Assembly: GCA_009692615.1 (NCBI GenBank)
Contig: SHYW01000039.1
Coordinates: 1 to 40,562, forward strand
Direction: 5' to 3'
DNA length: 40,562 nt
Origin: Deltaproteobacteria bacterium
Lineage (GTDB): Bacteria > Desulfobacterota > Binatia > UBA9968
Shown piece after piece: positions 7,324-15,695 of this stretch (position 1 is its first letter; each line of letters starts with the position of its first letter). The notes below the pieces were generated by a model that saw only the letters and a program-made list of their open reading frames with translations, was not told the origin of the DNA and ran no database searches. A program made the translations under genes and the position numbers.

Positions 7324-8730
7324 TCACCGCAACTCCAGCTCGATCTGATCGCGGTCGACGATCATCGGCAGCATCGCTTCGCGAATCGCCTTCTCGCTCA
7401 CTTCGCCGAAACGTTCTTTGAAACGATCGACGGGCACCACGGCTTTGGCCATGGCGCGGTGGCCGCCGGCGCTGCCGATGTCGTCGTAGAGTTTTTTCAT
7501 GATCTCGCCGGCGCTTTTGACGTAGCCGACGTTGCGCACGGAAATCACCACGCGGTCATTGACGATGCCCGAAACCACGCCCCAATCGACGCCTTCGATC
7601 TGCAAACAGAACTCGGCCATCTGCGGAATCACATCTTCGCGGTTGACCTCGCCCAGGTGAATCACGGCGACGCCGCTGTCGACTTGCAGCCGGCTGAGCG
7701 CCCGGCCAAAGGCTTCGAGATCCTCGCGCGGCAACGCCGGTCGCTCGATGCGGGTGATCATCGCCTTGTTGGCGAGCGGATAGAGATAGTTGAAAGCGCT
7801 CAAGTCGGCCAAGTTGTTGCCGCGCTCAAGAAACAGCGTGTCGGTCTTGATGCCGTAAACTAATGCCGTGGCCAAACGCTGCGACGGCTCCATGCCGGCG
7901 GCGCGCAGATACTCGGTAAAAATCGTCGCCGTCGAGCCGTAACCACTGCGCAGATCGGCGAAGCGCGCTTTGAAATTGGTCCGTTTGGGATGATGATCGA
8001 CGACCAGATCGACCCGGCCGAGCGGCTGTTCGAAGTAAGGCGGCTGGACGTCGACCAACGCTAAGCGCGCGCCGTCTTTATGCAAGTCTTCAGGCGTGAT
8101 TCGCTCGATCTGAATTTCCAACAGATCGATCATCGCCAAATTTTCCGGCCGGGTCACCTGGCCGAAGGTGACGATCGGCGTGGTGGCGCGGTTGCGGTTG
8201 AGCAATTCGCGCAGCGCCAGAGCGCTGCCGATGGCGTCAGGATCGGGATCGTGCTGCAAGAGAATGTTGATCTTCTCGCCTTCGTCGAACAGCGAACGAA
8301 TGCGCTCGACCTTTTTAATGTTCAAAGTACCGAGCAGCTGGGCGGCGCAAAACTCCTCGAAGATATCGGCCAACAACAAGTGACGCAGCAGCGCGTCCTC
8401 CGGTTCTTTGCTCGGCTTCTTGCCGTTTTTCTCCGAGGTCAAAGAAACGATCGAAATATTCTTGTCTAATTCGCGCAGCAACCTGCATACCGCATGCTGA
8501 TCGTCGCTGTCGCGCACGAACACCACCGCTTGGTCTACATGGTGCAGTTTGATCTTTTTATAGATGTCATCTTTGTAGAGATCGCCGTGGCGCACCTTGC
8601 CGCCTTGGCGCTTGATCCGCCCGGCAATGCGTTGATTGGGCACCAGATAGCGCACGTCGCCCTGTTCGGCGGCAACATTGCGCATAAATTGAAACAACAG
8701 ATCGTCCTCGCAAATTGCCAGATACTGCAT
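7324..8730 (-). CDS. TrkA-N-like domain fused to DHH/DHHA1 phosphoesterase
   Basis: 468-aa protein with three parts. Residues 1-100 resemble a TrkA-N/RCK nucleotide-binding domain, as found in potassium-channel regulators, although the Gly-rich loop is degenerate (AICEDDLLFQF). Residues about 153-310 are a DHH domain with QHDPDPDAIGSA (H160, D161, D163, D165), DVQP (D227) and the signature DHH at 245-247. The C-terminus is a DHHA1 domain with GSAGGHRAMAKA. DHH/DHHA1 enzymes cleave nanoRNA, pAp or cyclic dinucleotides using Mn2+. The RCK fusion suggests a link between nucleotide turnover and ion or redox sensing; this is inference. AAGGG precedes the ATG by about eight bases. Predicted cytoplasmic. 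It appears monocistronic. Confidence 0.85.
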   Translation of the reverse strand: MQYLAICEDDLLFQFMRNVAAEQGDVRYLVPNQRIAGRIKRQGGKVRHGDLYKDDIYKKIKLHHVDQAVVFVRDSDDQHAVCRLLRELDKNISIVSLTSEKNGKKPSKEPEDALLRHLLLADIFEEFCAAQLLGTLNIKKVERIRSLFDEGEKINILLQHDPDPDAIGSALALRELLNRNRATTPIVTFGQVTRPENLAMIDLLEIQIERITPEDLHKDGARLALVDVQPPYFEQPLGRVDLVVDHHPKRTNFKARFADLRSGYGSTATIFTEYLRAAGMEPSQRLATALVYGIKTDTLFLERGNNLADLSAFNYLYPLANKAMITRIERPALPREDLEAFGRALSRLQVDSGVAVIHLGEVNREDVIPQMAEFCLQIEGVDWGVVSGIVNDRVVISVRNVGYVKSAGEIMKKLYDDIGSAGGHRAMAKAVVPVDRFKERFGEVSEKAIREAMLPMIVDRDQIELELR

Positions 8731-8915
8731 AAGGGTTTCCCTTGGACAGGGAATTATTCTGCGAGCTGAGACGTGAAGACTTTGACGGGGTTGCTTGGGT
8801 GCACGAGGTCGAACTGTAGCAGCTAGGCCCGGCTATTTCCAGGGCCACCTTGATCCCAGCCACCACCCACCATATAAGGTGACGATCGATTAAGAAAAAG
8901 AGAGCCTGTGAACGA
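8731..8915. other. Divergent intergenic region
   Basis: This 185-nt stretch separates the minus-strand DHH gene from the plus-strand M24 gene, so promoters for both must lie here. No strong -35/-10 pair, palindrome or RNA gene was recognised. Confidence 0.4.
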
Positions 8916-10145
8916 ATGATCAACAGCGGTGAAAGAGGCTTTGGACTACCCAAGTTCAGCTTAGCGGAACGGCAGCGGCGTTGGCAGCGCGTGCGCGAGC
9001 GCATGGCCCAAGACCACTTGGATGCCATCATCGGTTTCCCCAATCAAAGCCATTGGGACCAGTTTCAAGCGAACATTCGCTATCTAACCCACATCGGCGG
9101 ACATCAAACTGAAGTCGCCGTGGTCTTTCCCGCAACCAGTGAACCCACCGCGTTTGTCCGCGGCGGCAACGAAATCGAATGGTGGAACATCGCTCAAGAC
9201 TGGGTCCACGACATCCGTCCCTCACGCCGGGAATGGAGCCCGCCGCTGATTACGCGCATGAAAGAATTGAATTTGCAGAATGGCCGCATCGGCGTCAGCG
9301 GTTTGAGCGGTTTGTTGCGCGCGCCCGAAGGTACCGTGGTTTCAGGCATGCTCGATCGGGTGCGTGAAGCCTTTCCCAAGGCGCGGTTTGAAAACGCCAC
9401 GGAGATGTTGCAGGACGCCCGCTCCGTCAAAGGACCGGAAGAAGTCGCTTGGATGGAACGGGCGGCGGAGATTCTCGATAAAGTCGTCGCCGCGATTCTT
9501 GCCAAAGCCAAACCCGGCGTGATGGAAAACGACATGGTGGCGACCATCTGGCAGACGATTATTTCAAATGGCGGCGATTATCCATCGATGACTCATTGGG
9601 GCGCCGGCGCCGACGTGCCCTGGGCGTGTCGCATCGCGCCACACCGCCCGCTTCAAGCCGGCGACATGATCAACACCGAACTGGAAGCCAAATATGGCGG
9701 CTATGTTTCGCAAACCGTGCAAGCCGCTTGTCTGGGAAAAATTCCAGTGGAATTGAAGCGCGCCTTCGAGGTCAGCGTAAAAGTTTTCGATGAGCTGGTG
9801 AAGTTCATGAAGCCGGGCGTGTCCTACCGCGCCGTGGTGGAATTTTATCAGAAGCTCGTGCGCGAAGCCGGATTCATCCCGAAAGGCATGTTGCTGCACG
9901 GCCGCGGCATCGGCGAGGACCGGCCGCAGATCACCGGCGAAGTCGAAGGCGATATGTACACCAGCGCTACTTACACGCAGCATCTCGATTTGCCCATGGT
10001 CGAAGGCAATGTCTTCGTGCTCAAACCGGGAGCGATGCCGGGCGACGCGCCGGATTCGATCCGCTGTGGCGATACGGTTGTCATCGAAAAAAACGGCGCG
10101 CGCCGCCTGGGCAAACGGCCGTTTAGCTTTCCGGAAATTATTTGA
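8916..10145 (+). CDS. M24 (pita-bread) family protein with degenerate metal site
   Basis: 409-aa protein with the creatinase-type N-terminal domain (residues 1-165) and an M24 catalytic fold (about 170-400). Active M24 peptidases use five ligands, Asp-Asp-His-Glu-Glu. Here the aligned residues are E255 and Q266 (GDMINTELEAKYGGYVSQ, with the canonical spacing of 11), H328 (LLHGRGIG), K370 (VLKPG where EPG is usual) and G385 (IRCGD where IRIED is usual). Only the His and one acid remain, so a two-metal peptidase is unlikely. It could work like creatinase, which is metal-free, or in C-N or other hydrolysis. No signal peptide. It precedes a two-domain VOC gene by 100 nt on the same strand and may be co-transcribed with it. 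Confidence 0.85.
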   Translation: MINSGERGFGLPKFSLAERQRRWQRVRERMAQDHLDAIIGFPNQSHWDQFQANIRYLTHIGGHQTEVAVVFPATSEPTAFVRGGNEIEWWNIAQDWVHDIRPSRREWSPPLITRMKELNLQNGRIGVSGLSGLLRAPEGTVVSGMLDRVREAFPKARFENATEMLQDARSVKGPEEVAWMERAAEILDKVVAAILAKAKPGVMENDMVATIWQTIISNGGDYPSMTHWGAGADVPWACRIAPHRPLQAGDMINTELEAKYGGYVSQTVQAACLGKIPVELKRAFEVSVKVFDELVKFMKPGVSYRAVVEFYQKLVREAGFIPKGMLLHGRGIGEDRPQITGEVEGDMYTSATYTQHLDLPMVEGNVFVLKPGAMPGDAPDSIRCGDTVVIEKNGARRLGKRPFSFPEII

Positions 10146-10245
10146 TCGGGACGGCAAAAATTTTTTTAGTGCAGCGGTTGACGGCTATAGGCAATTTTAG
10201 TTAGGTTCCCGTTGTCAGCCATGCGCCTGTCGGAGGAAAATAAAA

Positions 10246-11154
10246 ATGGTCGCGGAAATTCGTTACGGAGTTGAAACCATCGACCATATCGCCATCCCGG
10301 TGGGCGATCTGGCAGTCAATCAAGCTTTCTATGTCAACATCCTCGGTTTGAAATTCAAAACCACCCGGCGCAATCCCGACGGTAGCCCGCGCCAAACCTA
10401 CGTCCTCGCCGGCGAAAATATCATTGGCCTGCACCTGCCCGGCGTCAGCGCGCCGGCTTCGGCGAGCGCCGCGCCGCGCATCGGCGTCGGCGTTTCAGCC
10501 GCGCGCTTCGAGCAGGTCGAGCAAAATTTATTGCTCGCTAACCATGCGTTTAGCGGACCGGTGCAACATTCCGCGGACGCGCCGCTAGCGCGCTCGATTT
10601 ATTTCGACGATCCCGACGGCAACCATCTCGAATTCTGCGTCCGCCGCAAAGAGCCGTCTAGCGAATGCATCAGCCACACGGTCTTCGAAACCCGCAACTT
10701 GAAAAAAGCCCTGACCTTTTACTCCGAAGTTCTCGGCACCGGCGCGCCGGTCGCTTGTGGCACAGAAATGATGATCCCAACCCAGAATGGCCAGATGATC
10801 GGTTTGGTTGAAGTCGAAGAACTATCCGAACGCAGCAAAAAGCATGGCCGCGGCTGCCACATGGCGATGAATGTGGCTCAAGAAGATTTCGCTTCCATGA
10901 TCGCGCTGGTCGAACGCCATGGCGGCCGCAGTCAAGGCGACAAACGCGCCGACGAAGGGCTACGGCCCGAAGGCGAGCGCAGCATTTATCTCTTCGATCC
11001 CGACAACAACCGCTTGCAGATCACCGCCCTGGCGCTCAATCACAAAGATGAACTCCTCGACGACGAAGAAAAATGGCGCCGCATCATCGCCGCCCGCAAA
11101 GAACAAGGCCGCGGCCTGAGTAAATGGGAAAGCGACGGCAAGAAACTGCTCTAA
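10246..11154 (+). CDS. Two-domain VOC family protein (extradiol dioxygenase-like)
   Basis: 302 aa with two VOC domains, the layout of type I extradiol ring-cleavage dioxygenases. Domain 1 (about 10-138) begins TIDHIAIPV and ends FDDPDGNHLEF. Domain 2 (about 141-265) carries the positions that bind iron in BphC-like enzymes: H144 (ISHTVFE), H205 (GCHMAMN), and Q258 where the family has Glu (NNRLQIT). The His-His-Gln set makes classical Fe2+ ring cleavage uncertain. A charged tail (residues 266-302) follows. The start is firm: GGAGG lies nine bases before ATG 10246. Probably works with the upstream M24-fold protein on an aromatic or amide compound; this is inference. Confidence 0.8.
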   Translation: MVAEIRYGVETIDHIAIPVGDLAVNQAFYVNILGLKFKTTRRNPDGSPRQTYVLAGENIIGLHLPGVSAPASASAAPRIGVGVSAARFEQVEQNLLLANHAFSGPVQHSADAPLARSIYFDDPDGNHLEFCVRRKEPSSECISHTVFETRNLKKALTFYSEVLGTGAPVACGTEMMIPTQNGQMIGLVEVEELSERSKKHGRGCHMAMNVAQEDFASMIALVERHGGRSQGDKRADEGLRPEGERSIYLFDPDNNRLQITALALNHKDELLDDEEKWRRIIAARKEQGRGLSKWESDGKKLL

Positions 11155-11294
11155 AAAAAATTACTACTGCTCGTTAGCAGCCATTGCAGATTGATTCTTA
11201 GCCGCAGAGGGCAGTTTCGCACCGAACCAGTTTTCCTAATGGGTATCGGCGTGAACCTGTCACCCATCTGACGATGCCGAAATGAATTGACCTT

Positions 11295-11326
11295 ATGTAG
11301 GGGCGCGATTCATCGCGCCCCTACAT
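11295..11326. repeat. Perfect GC-rich hairpin repeat
   Basis: Fifteen-base arms (ATGTAGGGGCGCGAT and its exact complement) surround a two-base loop. The GTAGGGGCGCG...CGCGCCCCTAC form looks like a dispersed intergenic repeat rather than a terminator, as no T-tract follows on either strand. Confidence 0.75.
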
Positions 11327-11353
11327 CGATTCGTTCAGGTCATGGAAGAGCCA

Positions 11354-11445
11354 GTAGGAGGGTTGATAAGTGATACCCATCACGCATGCGACATTTCGAA
11401 TACCCTCGAAGCCGATGGATTTCGTTAGAACTCAATCCATCCTAC
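11354..11445. repeat. REPIN-like inverted REP pair
   Basis: Left unit 11354-11385 (GTAGGAGGGTTGATAAGTG, then ATACCCATCAC) faces a right unit at about 11412-11445 on the opposite strand (GTAGGATGGATTGAGTTC, then AATCCATCG). The shared GTAGGATGG...CCATC layout is the same as at 2733-2874. Confidence 0.6.
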
Positions 11446-11459
11446 GAAACGAAACGCTA

Positions 11460-12485
11460 TTAACTCTTCGTCGCCAAGATCAGTGTCGTCCCAGGCAAGG
11501 TCTTGGGAATATCGCCGTGGGTTTCGATGGCAGCGAACCCAGCTTTCTTTAGCCACTCGGAATATTGCGACAGCGTCCAGCACTCGCCTTCCGGCGTGTG
11601 CGTCAGCGTGTAGACCGAAAAGCGCAAAGCGAATGTTGGTTCCGTGCGTTCTTCGTTGGGCACGAAATCGTTGACCACGAAAATGCCGCCGGGCTTCAAA
11701 GCGGAATACGCTTTGGCGAACAACTCCTGATTGCCTTTCGGCGATTCGAAGCGGCAGAAATTGCTGGCGAGAACAAGATCATAATAATTCGTTTCGATAT
11801 TCGCCGTGTGATGTTCGCCGTCGATGAAACGAATTTTTCCTTCGAGGCCGCGTTCTTTGTTAGCCTTCTTCGCCACTGCGTTAACGTTGGGCCAGTCTAA
11901 CTGCGTCACCTGCGCGCTCGGATCACGCGTGACGATGGTCATTCCGAAGATGCTCGACCCACCGGCGATGTCGAGGACGCGCATGGCTTTACGCTCGCCG
12001 CCAATTTTTAAGATATCGCACAGCGCTTTGGCCGCCGGCTCGGCGATGACGATGATGCCGAGCACGAGCTTTTCCCAAACTTGCAGCTCGGCGTTGGTGT
12101 CCATGCGGCTGAGCGGCTTGCCGGTCTTGAGCGATTCTTTGAGATGGGCCATGCCATCCCACAGCGCTAAAGCGACGTAGCGAAAATCGCCGCAATAGGA
12201 AGGTTTGCCTTTGACGAGAAAAGCTTGCGCTGACGGCGCGAGGAAATACTTGCCGTCGCGCTTTTCAATCAGCGACAACGCCGGCAGGCTGTCGAGCACG
12301 ATGCGCGTGGCGCGCGCATCCGTGCCGGCTTCCCGCGCCACCGCGTCGGCAGTGTTATGGCCCTTGCTGATCAGCGTGAAGAAATCATACTCCAATGCGG
12401 CGTCGAGAATTTGACTGTTGGCGAAATCGCCGAGGATGCGCATCAGCGGTCGGGGCGAAACTTCTTCTTGGTTAGAATCGGCCAT
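11460..12485 (-). CDS. SAM-dependent methyltransferase (class II O-methyltransferase/BchU type)
   Basis: 341 aa from ATG 12485, two bases after the stop of the upstream gene, which implies translational coupling; a 53-codon longer frame was rejected because it overlaps that gene. Residues 10-95 form the winged-helix dimerisation domain of small-molecule methyltransferases (ILGDFANSQILDAALEYDFF). The AdoMet loop is LDIAGGSSIFG (171-181) and the ribose-binding acid is D197 (QLDWPNV). The group includes hydroxyindole O-methyltransferase, CrtF-like enzymes and BchU, a C-methyltransferase. The catalytic His of plant-type O-methyltransferases is not obvious (ASNFCRFESP), so O- versus C-transfer is open. 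Last gene of the five-gene operon. Predicted cytoplasmic. Confidence 0.85.
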   Translation of the reverse strand: MADSNQEEVSPRPLMRILGDFANSQILDAALEYDFFTLISKGHNTADAVAREAGTDARATRIVLDSLPALSLIEKRDGKYFLAPSAQAFLVKGKPSYCGDFRYVALALWDGMAHLKESLKTGKPLSRMDTNAELQVWEKLVLGIIVIAEPAAKALCDILKIGGERKAMRVLDIAGGSSIFGMTIVTRDPSAQVTQLDWPNVNAVAKKANKERGLEGKIRFIDGEHHTANIETNYYDLVLASNFCRFESPKGNQELFAKAYSALKPGGIFVVNDFVPNEERTEPTFALRFSVYTLTHTPEGECWTLSQYSEWLKKAGFAAIETHGDIPKTLPGTTLILATKS

Positions 12486-12487
12486 GG

Positions 12488-13282
12488 TTATTCTTTGTAC
12501 AAGCCTTCTTTTTTGATTTGCTGATAGACGCCTTCGAAGAACCAGGCGAAGTAGGAAGTTCCCATGCGCATGCAGTATTCGAGATTGAAACCCGGCCGGG
12601 TCTCGGCCTTGCCTTCCATGAGCAAGTTTTTCAAGACCAGCCAATCGAGATCGGCGTGGGCCATGATGCCGTCATGCTCTTCGAGATCCGCTTTGGCGTG
12701 CACCCGAAAGTAGACGATCTTATCTTCGGGAAAGTTGTAAACCTTGCGCAGCGCCGTGCCAAAAAAACGCGCCCAGTGGCCCACCGCTTCTTCGACACAG
12801 AACGACGCCCACCATTCGGCGGTGGTCCCCTCATACAAAACGCCGCGGTAGTATTCCAAAAACGCCCGGCACTCGGCGAGCATTTCGTACTCGACCATGT
12901 CGTCATCTTTGAGACCGAAGTTGTATCCCTGCTCGAGAACGATCTGAATATGGCCGGGGGGCTTGGGATGAATCATTTCGTCGGCGACATGGGCGGCGAA
13001 ATGTTTGAGCAGCTCGGGGTGGCGTTTGAAAAATGGCTGCTGGCGCTGGTAGGCGACACCGTGAAAATTATTGATCTCGGCGACGAAGCCATACCAGTTT
13101 TGCCAAAAGATTTTGAGCGCCTCCATGGGCAGCGTGCCGTTGCCCATGTCGCTATGAAAGCGTCCCTTGATGAGCCACTTGTCGGCCAAGTCCAACAAAT
13201 ATTTTTTCAAATCGGCGATCACCGCGTCGGCTTCGGCCTCGGTTAATTTCTTGCCGCTAAAATCCTGTCTGCCCAGACTCAT
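12488..13282 (-). CDS. Haem-oxygenase-fold iron-containing (diiron) redox protein
   Basis: 264 aa from ATG 13282, with GGAGG six bases upstream; the longer frame overlaps the preceding gene. All-helical protein resembling the PqqC/TENA/CADD-like iron-containing redox family. Candidate metal residues are E69 and H74 (FVAEINNFHG), H98/E102/H105 (HVADEMIH), E164/E165 and H169 (VEEAVGH), and H195/D199/E202/H203 (HAKADLEEH), close to the E...H...E...H-x3-D-x2-3-H set of CADD. Relatives carry out O2-dependent oxidation, C-C cleavage or N-oxygenation of small molecules. It lies 14 nt after the VAO gene and 2 nt before the methyltransferase gene. Assignment of exact ligands needs a structure model. 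Confidence 0.78.
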   Translation of the reverse strand: MSLGRQDFSGKKLTEAEADAVIADLKKYLLDLADKWLIKGRFHSDMGNGTLPMEALKIFWQNWYGFVAEINNFHGVAYQRQQPFFKRHPELLKHFAAHVADEMIHPKPPGHIQIVLEQGYNFGLKDDDMVEYEMLAECRAFLEYYRGVLYEGTTAEWWASFCVEEAVGHWARFFGTALRKVYNFPEDKIVYFRVHAKADLEEHDGIMAHADLDWLVLKNLLMEGKAETRPGFNLEYCMRMGTSYFAWFFEGVYQQIKKEGLYKE

Positions 13283-13296
13283 AAATTCCTCCGTGA

Positions 13297-14781
13297 TTAA
13301 TAAAGCGCGCCGGGATTTAAGATATTGTTCGGATCCACCAGCTGCTTGATCTCTTTGATGACATCGTAAAGATTTCCCAAACGCTGATAAGGCACCGGCC
13401 CTTTGGTGCTCAGCGTCGGCGCGGTCCACACCACGCCGCGCTCGTTGCTAAACTGCGCCACCATGCCCATCCATTTACGCAGCTTGCCGACATCTTCCTC
13501 GTCGTAGGGATTGTAGAAAGTGAAATACTCTTCTTTGATGGCGAAATCGCGGGTCACGTAACTGTCATGCTGCGGCGAGTGCTCGGCGTCCCAGATGCCG
13601 CATTCGCGCTTGGCCGCTTCGTCGAGATCGTACATCTCTTTGAGAAAAGTAAGCGGATACATTTTCGAAGTGACGGCGAACATGCCGGTATGGCGCACCA
13701 CCGCACCGCACCAACCGTCCGGCCCCATGACATGCCAATCGGGCCAGCCGTGCAAACCCAACTCCTGCGCCTGGGCGCCCATCGCCTTGTCGGCGATCTC
13801 CGGCACGTCGACACCGCCGGCGGATTGGTAAATCCGCCGCATGCGCTTTTCCTTGAACGCCAGCTCTTCTTGATCGCGCGCCAAGAGCACGGTCTTCAAG
13901 AAAAACCAGCCGTCGTCGGGAATTTTGCTTTTATCGTACAAGCCCTCTTCCATGGGCCAGTGATACTGCCAGCGGTCGGTGAAATGAATGTCGTAAACCA
14001 CTTCGCCGCGTACCTGTTCCATGAGCGCGTCCTGCACCTGTTGCAACTGATCGCGGCGGAACACGTAGCAGTAATCATGCAGCCACTCGCGCCGGCATTG
14101 AATCGCGCGCAGACAAACTGTGCTGATGATACCCATGGAACCGGCGGCCAGAGTAAACAGGCCGAGCAAATCCGGCAGGTGAATCCATTTTTGAAACGGT
14201 CCGAAGGTCGTTCCCTGATTTGCTAGCGCGCCCAAACGAATCGTCTCGCCGTTGGCGAGAATCACTTCAAGGCCGAGCACCATGTCGGCGATCCAACCGT
14301 AGCGCGTCATGCCGTAGCCGATGCCGCCCTTGTTGATCATCGCGCCGATGACCACGGCGGGTCCGTAGGTGCCGAAGTTGGGCAGCATCAGACCCTGCTG
14401 GCGCAGTGCATGGTGAATCGCGTAAACGCTGGCGCCGCCTTCGGCGATGACATACTGCAGAGTCGGATTTACTTCGAGAACCTTGTCCATGCCAAGCATG
14501 TCCAACAGCAAGCCGCCTTTGAGCGGCGAGCTAATGCCCATGCCGACGCCGCCCTTGGCGACGATGGGAATTTTATTTTCATTGGCGAATTTTAAAATAT
14601 CGGCAACCTTGTGATTGCCCTGGGCGTCGGATTCAATACGCACGATCACATCCGGCAAAGCGCGATAGGCGCCGTAGGCCAAGGTATGCTGGTAGTTGAT
14701 CTTGTCGATCGGATTGGTCGAGATCCGCCGCGGGCCGACAATGTCGGTTAGTTTAGCGATGATCTCGTCGAGAGTAAGCAT
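13297..14781 (-). CDS. VAO-family FAD-linked oxidase/dehydrogenase
   Basis: 494 aa with an FAD-binding PCMH domain in the N-terminal half (residues about 40-220; VAKGGVGMGISSPLKGG and FGTYGPAVVIGAMINKGGIG) followed by a VAO/4-cresol dehydrogenase-type cap domain. Such enzymes oxidise phenolic or alcohol groups, often para-substituted phenols, with release of electrons to O2 or a cytochrome. Predicted cytoplasmic, no signal peptide. Third gene of the five-gene operon: 126 nt after the SDR gene, 14 nt before the diiron gene. The gap before it carries a heptad array that could affect expression. Substrate unknown. Confidence 0.85.
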   Translation of the reverse strand: MLTLDEIIAKLTDIVGPRRISTNPIDKINYQHTLAYGAYRALPDVIVRIESDAQGNHKVADILKFANENKIPIVAKGGVGMGISSPLKGGLLLDMLGMDKVLEVNPTLQYVIAEGGASVYAIHHALRQQGLMLPNFGTYGPAVVIGAMINKGGIGYGMTRYGWIADMVLGLEVILANGETIRLGALANQGTTFGPFQKWIHLPDLLGLFTLAAGSMGIISTVCLRAIQCRREWLHDYCYVFRRDQLQQVQDALMEQVRGEVVYDIHFTDRWQYHWPMEEGLYDKSKIPDDGWFFLKTVLLARDQEELAFKEKRMRRIYQSAGGVDVPEIADKAMGAQAQELGLHGWPDWHVMGPDGWCGAVVRHTGMFAVTSKMYPLTFLKEMYDLDEAAKRECGIWDAEHSPQHDSYVTRDFAIKEEYFTFYNPYDEEDVGKLRKWMGMVAQFSNERGVVWTAPTLSTKGPVPYQRLGNLYDVIKEIKQLVDPNNILNPGALY

Positions 14782-14797
14782 GGAAATGAGATTTTAA

Positions 14798-14839
14798 GTA
14801 AAATTGCAGAGTGCAAAATACAAAAGTTAAAATCGAAAA
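14798..14839. repeat. Heptad array (left arm)
   Basis: Six 7-mers of the form TNNAAAA: GTAAAAT, TGCAGAG, TGCAAAA, TACAAAA, GTTAAAA, TCGAAAA. It lies in the SDR-VAO intergenic gap and faces the array at 14883-14910, which has the opposite orientation. Confidence 0.6.
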
Positions 14840-14882
14840 CGTTTATCCGCGATCGCCGTCGAGCAATTAGAAGGTTTTGTAA

Positions 14883-14910
14883 TATGGAATCTGGAATTTG
14901 TAATTTCTCA
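14883..14910. repeat. Heptad array (right arm)
   Basis: Four 7-mers, TATGGAA, TCTGGAA, TTTGTAA, TTTCTCA, overlap the last codon of the SDR gene. Similar in wording to the array at 3728-3758. Confidence 0.55.
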
Positions 14911-15681
14911 CAGCTGCAGATGACTCCCACCGGTAATCAGCATATGACTTCCCGTCATCATGCTCGCTTCATCGCTGGCCAAGAACGCGATCGCCCCGGC
15001 GATGTCTTCAGGATAGAGATGCCTTTTCAGCGGCCGGGTATCCTTCACCCGCTCGCGAAACGCTTCGGGCATGATCAGCGAGGCATCCGTTAACGTAAAC
15101 GCCGGCGTCACCACGTTGACGGCGACGCCCAGCGGGCCCAATTCAATCGCCATCGTATTCGCCATCGATTCGAGCGCCGACTTCGCCGCCGCATAGGCGC
15201 CCATGCGCGGCAGCGGCTGCTGCGCCAAGCGCGTGCTAACGACGATAATCCTGCCAGCCTGCTTTTCTTTCATCGCCGGCAAGCAAACCTGCACGCAATT
15301 ATAGAATGCCGACAACTCATGCTCGATCGCCTGATGAAATTTGTCCCAAGATATTTCGTGCAGCGCACTGACTTGAAACGGAAAGTAGGCGTTGTTGACC
15401 AGTATATCGATAGCGCCAAGTGCTTCACTCGCGGCGCGCACCATGGACTCGACCTGGGCGCGTTGGGTGACATCGGCTTGATAAACGATCCCGCGCCCGC
15501 CGGCGCCGCGAACTTCGTCGAGAACTTTCTCGGCCGCCTCGCGGTTCTGATGGTAATTGACGACTACCGCGGCGCCGCCTTGGGCCAAACGAATCGCCGC
15601 CGCCGCGCCGATGCCGCGGCTGGCGCCGGTAACTAGCGCGACTTTACCGCGCAATGTCGGAATTGTTTTCGCTTCTGCCAT
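14908..15681 (-). CDS. Short-chain dehydrogenase/reductase
   Basis: 257 aa from ATG 15681; a 56-codon longer frame overlaps the radical SAM gene and was rejected. Classical SDR: cofactor loop TGASRGIG (GxxxGxG), structural NNAYF in place of NNAG, catalytic Ser in VVSTRLAQQ, and the Tyr-Lys pair in AYAAAKSA. The C-terminus (ITGGSHLQL) is typical of FabG-like members. It reduces or oxidises a ketone/alcohol with NAD(P)(H). Second gene of the five-gene operon, 14 nt after the radical SAM gene. No strong Shine-Dalgarno is visible, consistent with coupling. Confidence 0.88.
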   Translation of the reverse strand: MAEAKTIPTLRGKVALVTGASRGIGAAAAIRLAQGGAAVVVNYHQNREAAEKVLDEVRGAGGRGIVYQADVTQRAQVESMVRAASEALGAIDILVNNAYFPFQVSALHEISWDKFHQAIEHELSAFYNCVQVCLPAMKEKQAGRIIVVSTRLAQQPLPRMGAYAAAKSALESMANTMAIELGPLGVAVNVVTPAFTLTDASLIMPEAFRERVKDTRPLKRHLYPEDIAGAIAFLASDEASMMTGSHMLITGGSHLQL

Positions 15682-15695
15682 GACCAGGACGAGAA

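Larger units (their letters stand above)
11155..11459. other. Convergent intergenic region rich in repeats
   Basis: About 305 nt between two convergent genes. It holds no gene. It contains the GTAGGGGCGCGAT hairpin at 11295-11326 and a REPIN-like pair at 11354-11445, both listed separately. Confidence 0.7.

Noticed and set aside
12486-12644. Longer N-terminus for the methyltransferase
   Set aside because: It overlaps the diiron gene, and the family N-terminal domain starts normally after ATG 12485.
12518-13246. 242-codon plus-strand frame opposite the diiron gene
   Set aside because: The opposite strand carries a recognisable protein with a good start and operon context; the antisense translation has no motif.
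13283-13429. Longer N-terminus for the diiron protein
   Set aside because: It overlaps the upstream VAO gene, and ATG 13282 has GGAGG at the right distance.
14798-14910. Heptad arrays considered as a CRISPR
   Set aside because: Units are 7 nt with no spacers of uniform length and no cas genes nearby.
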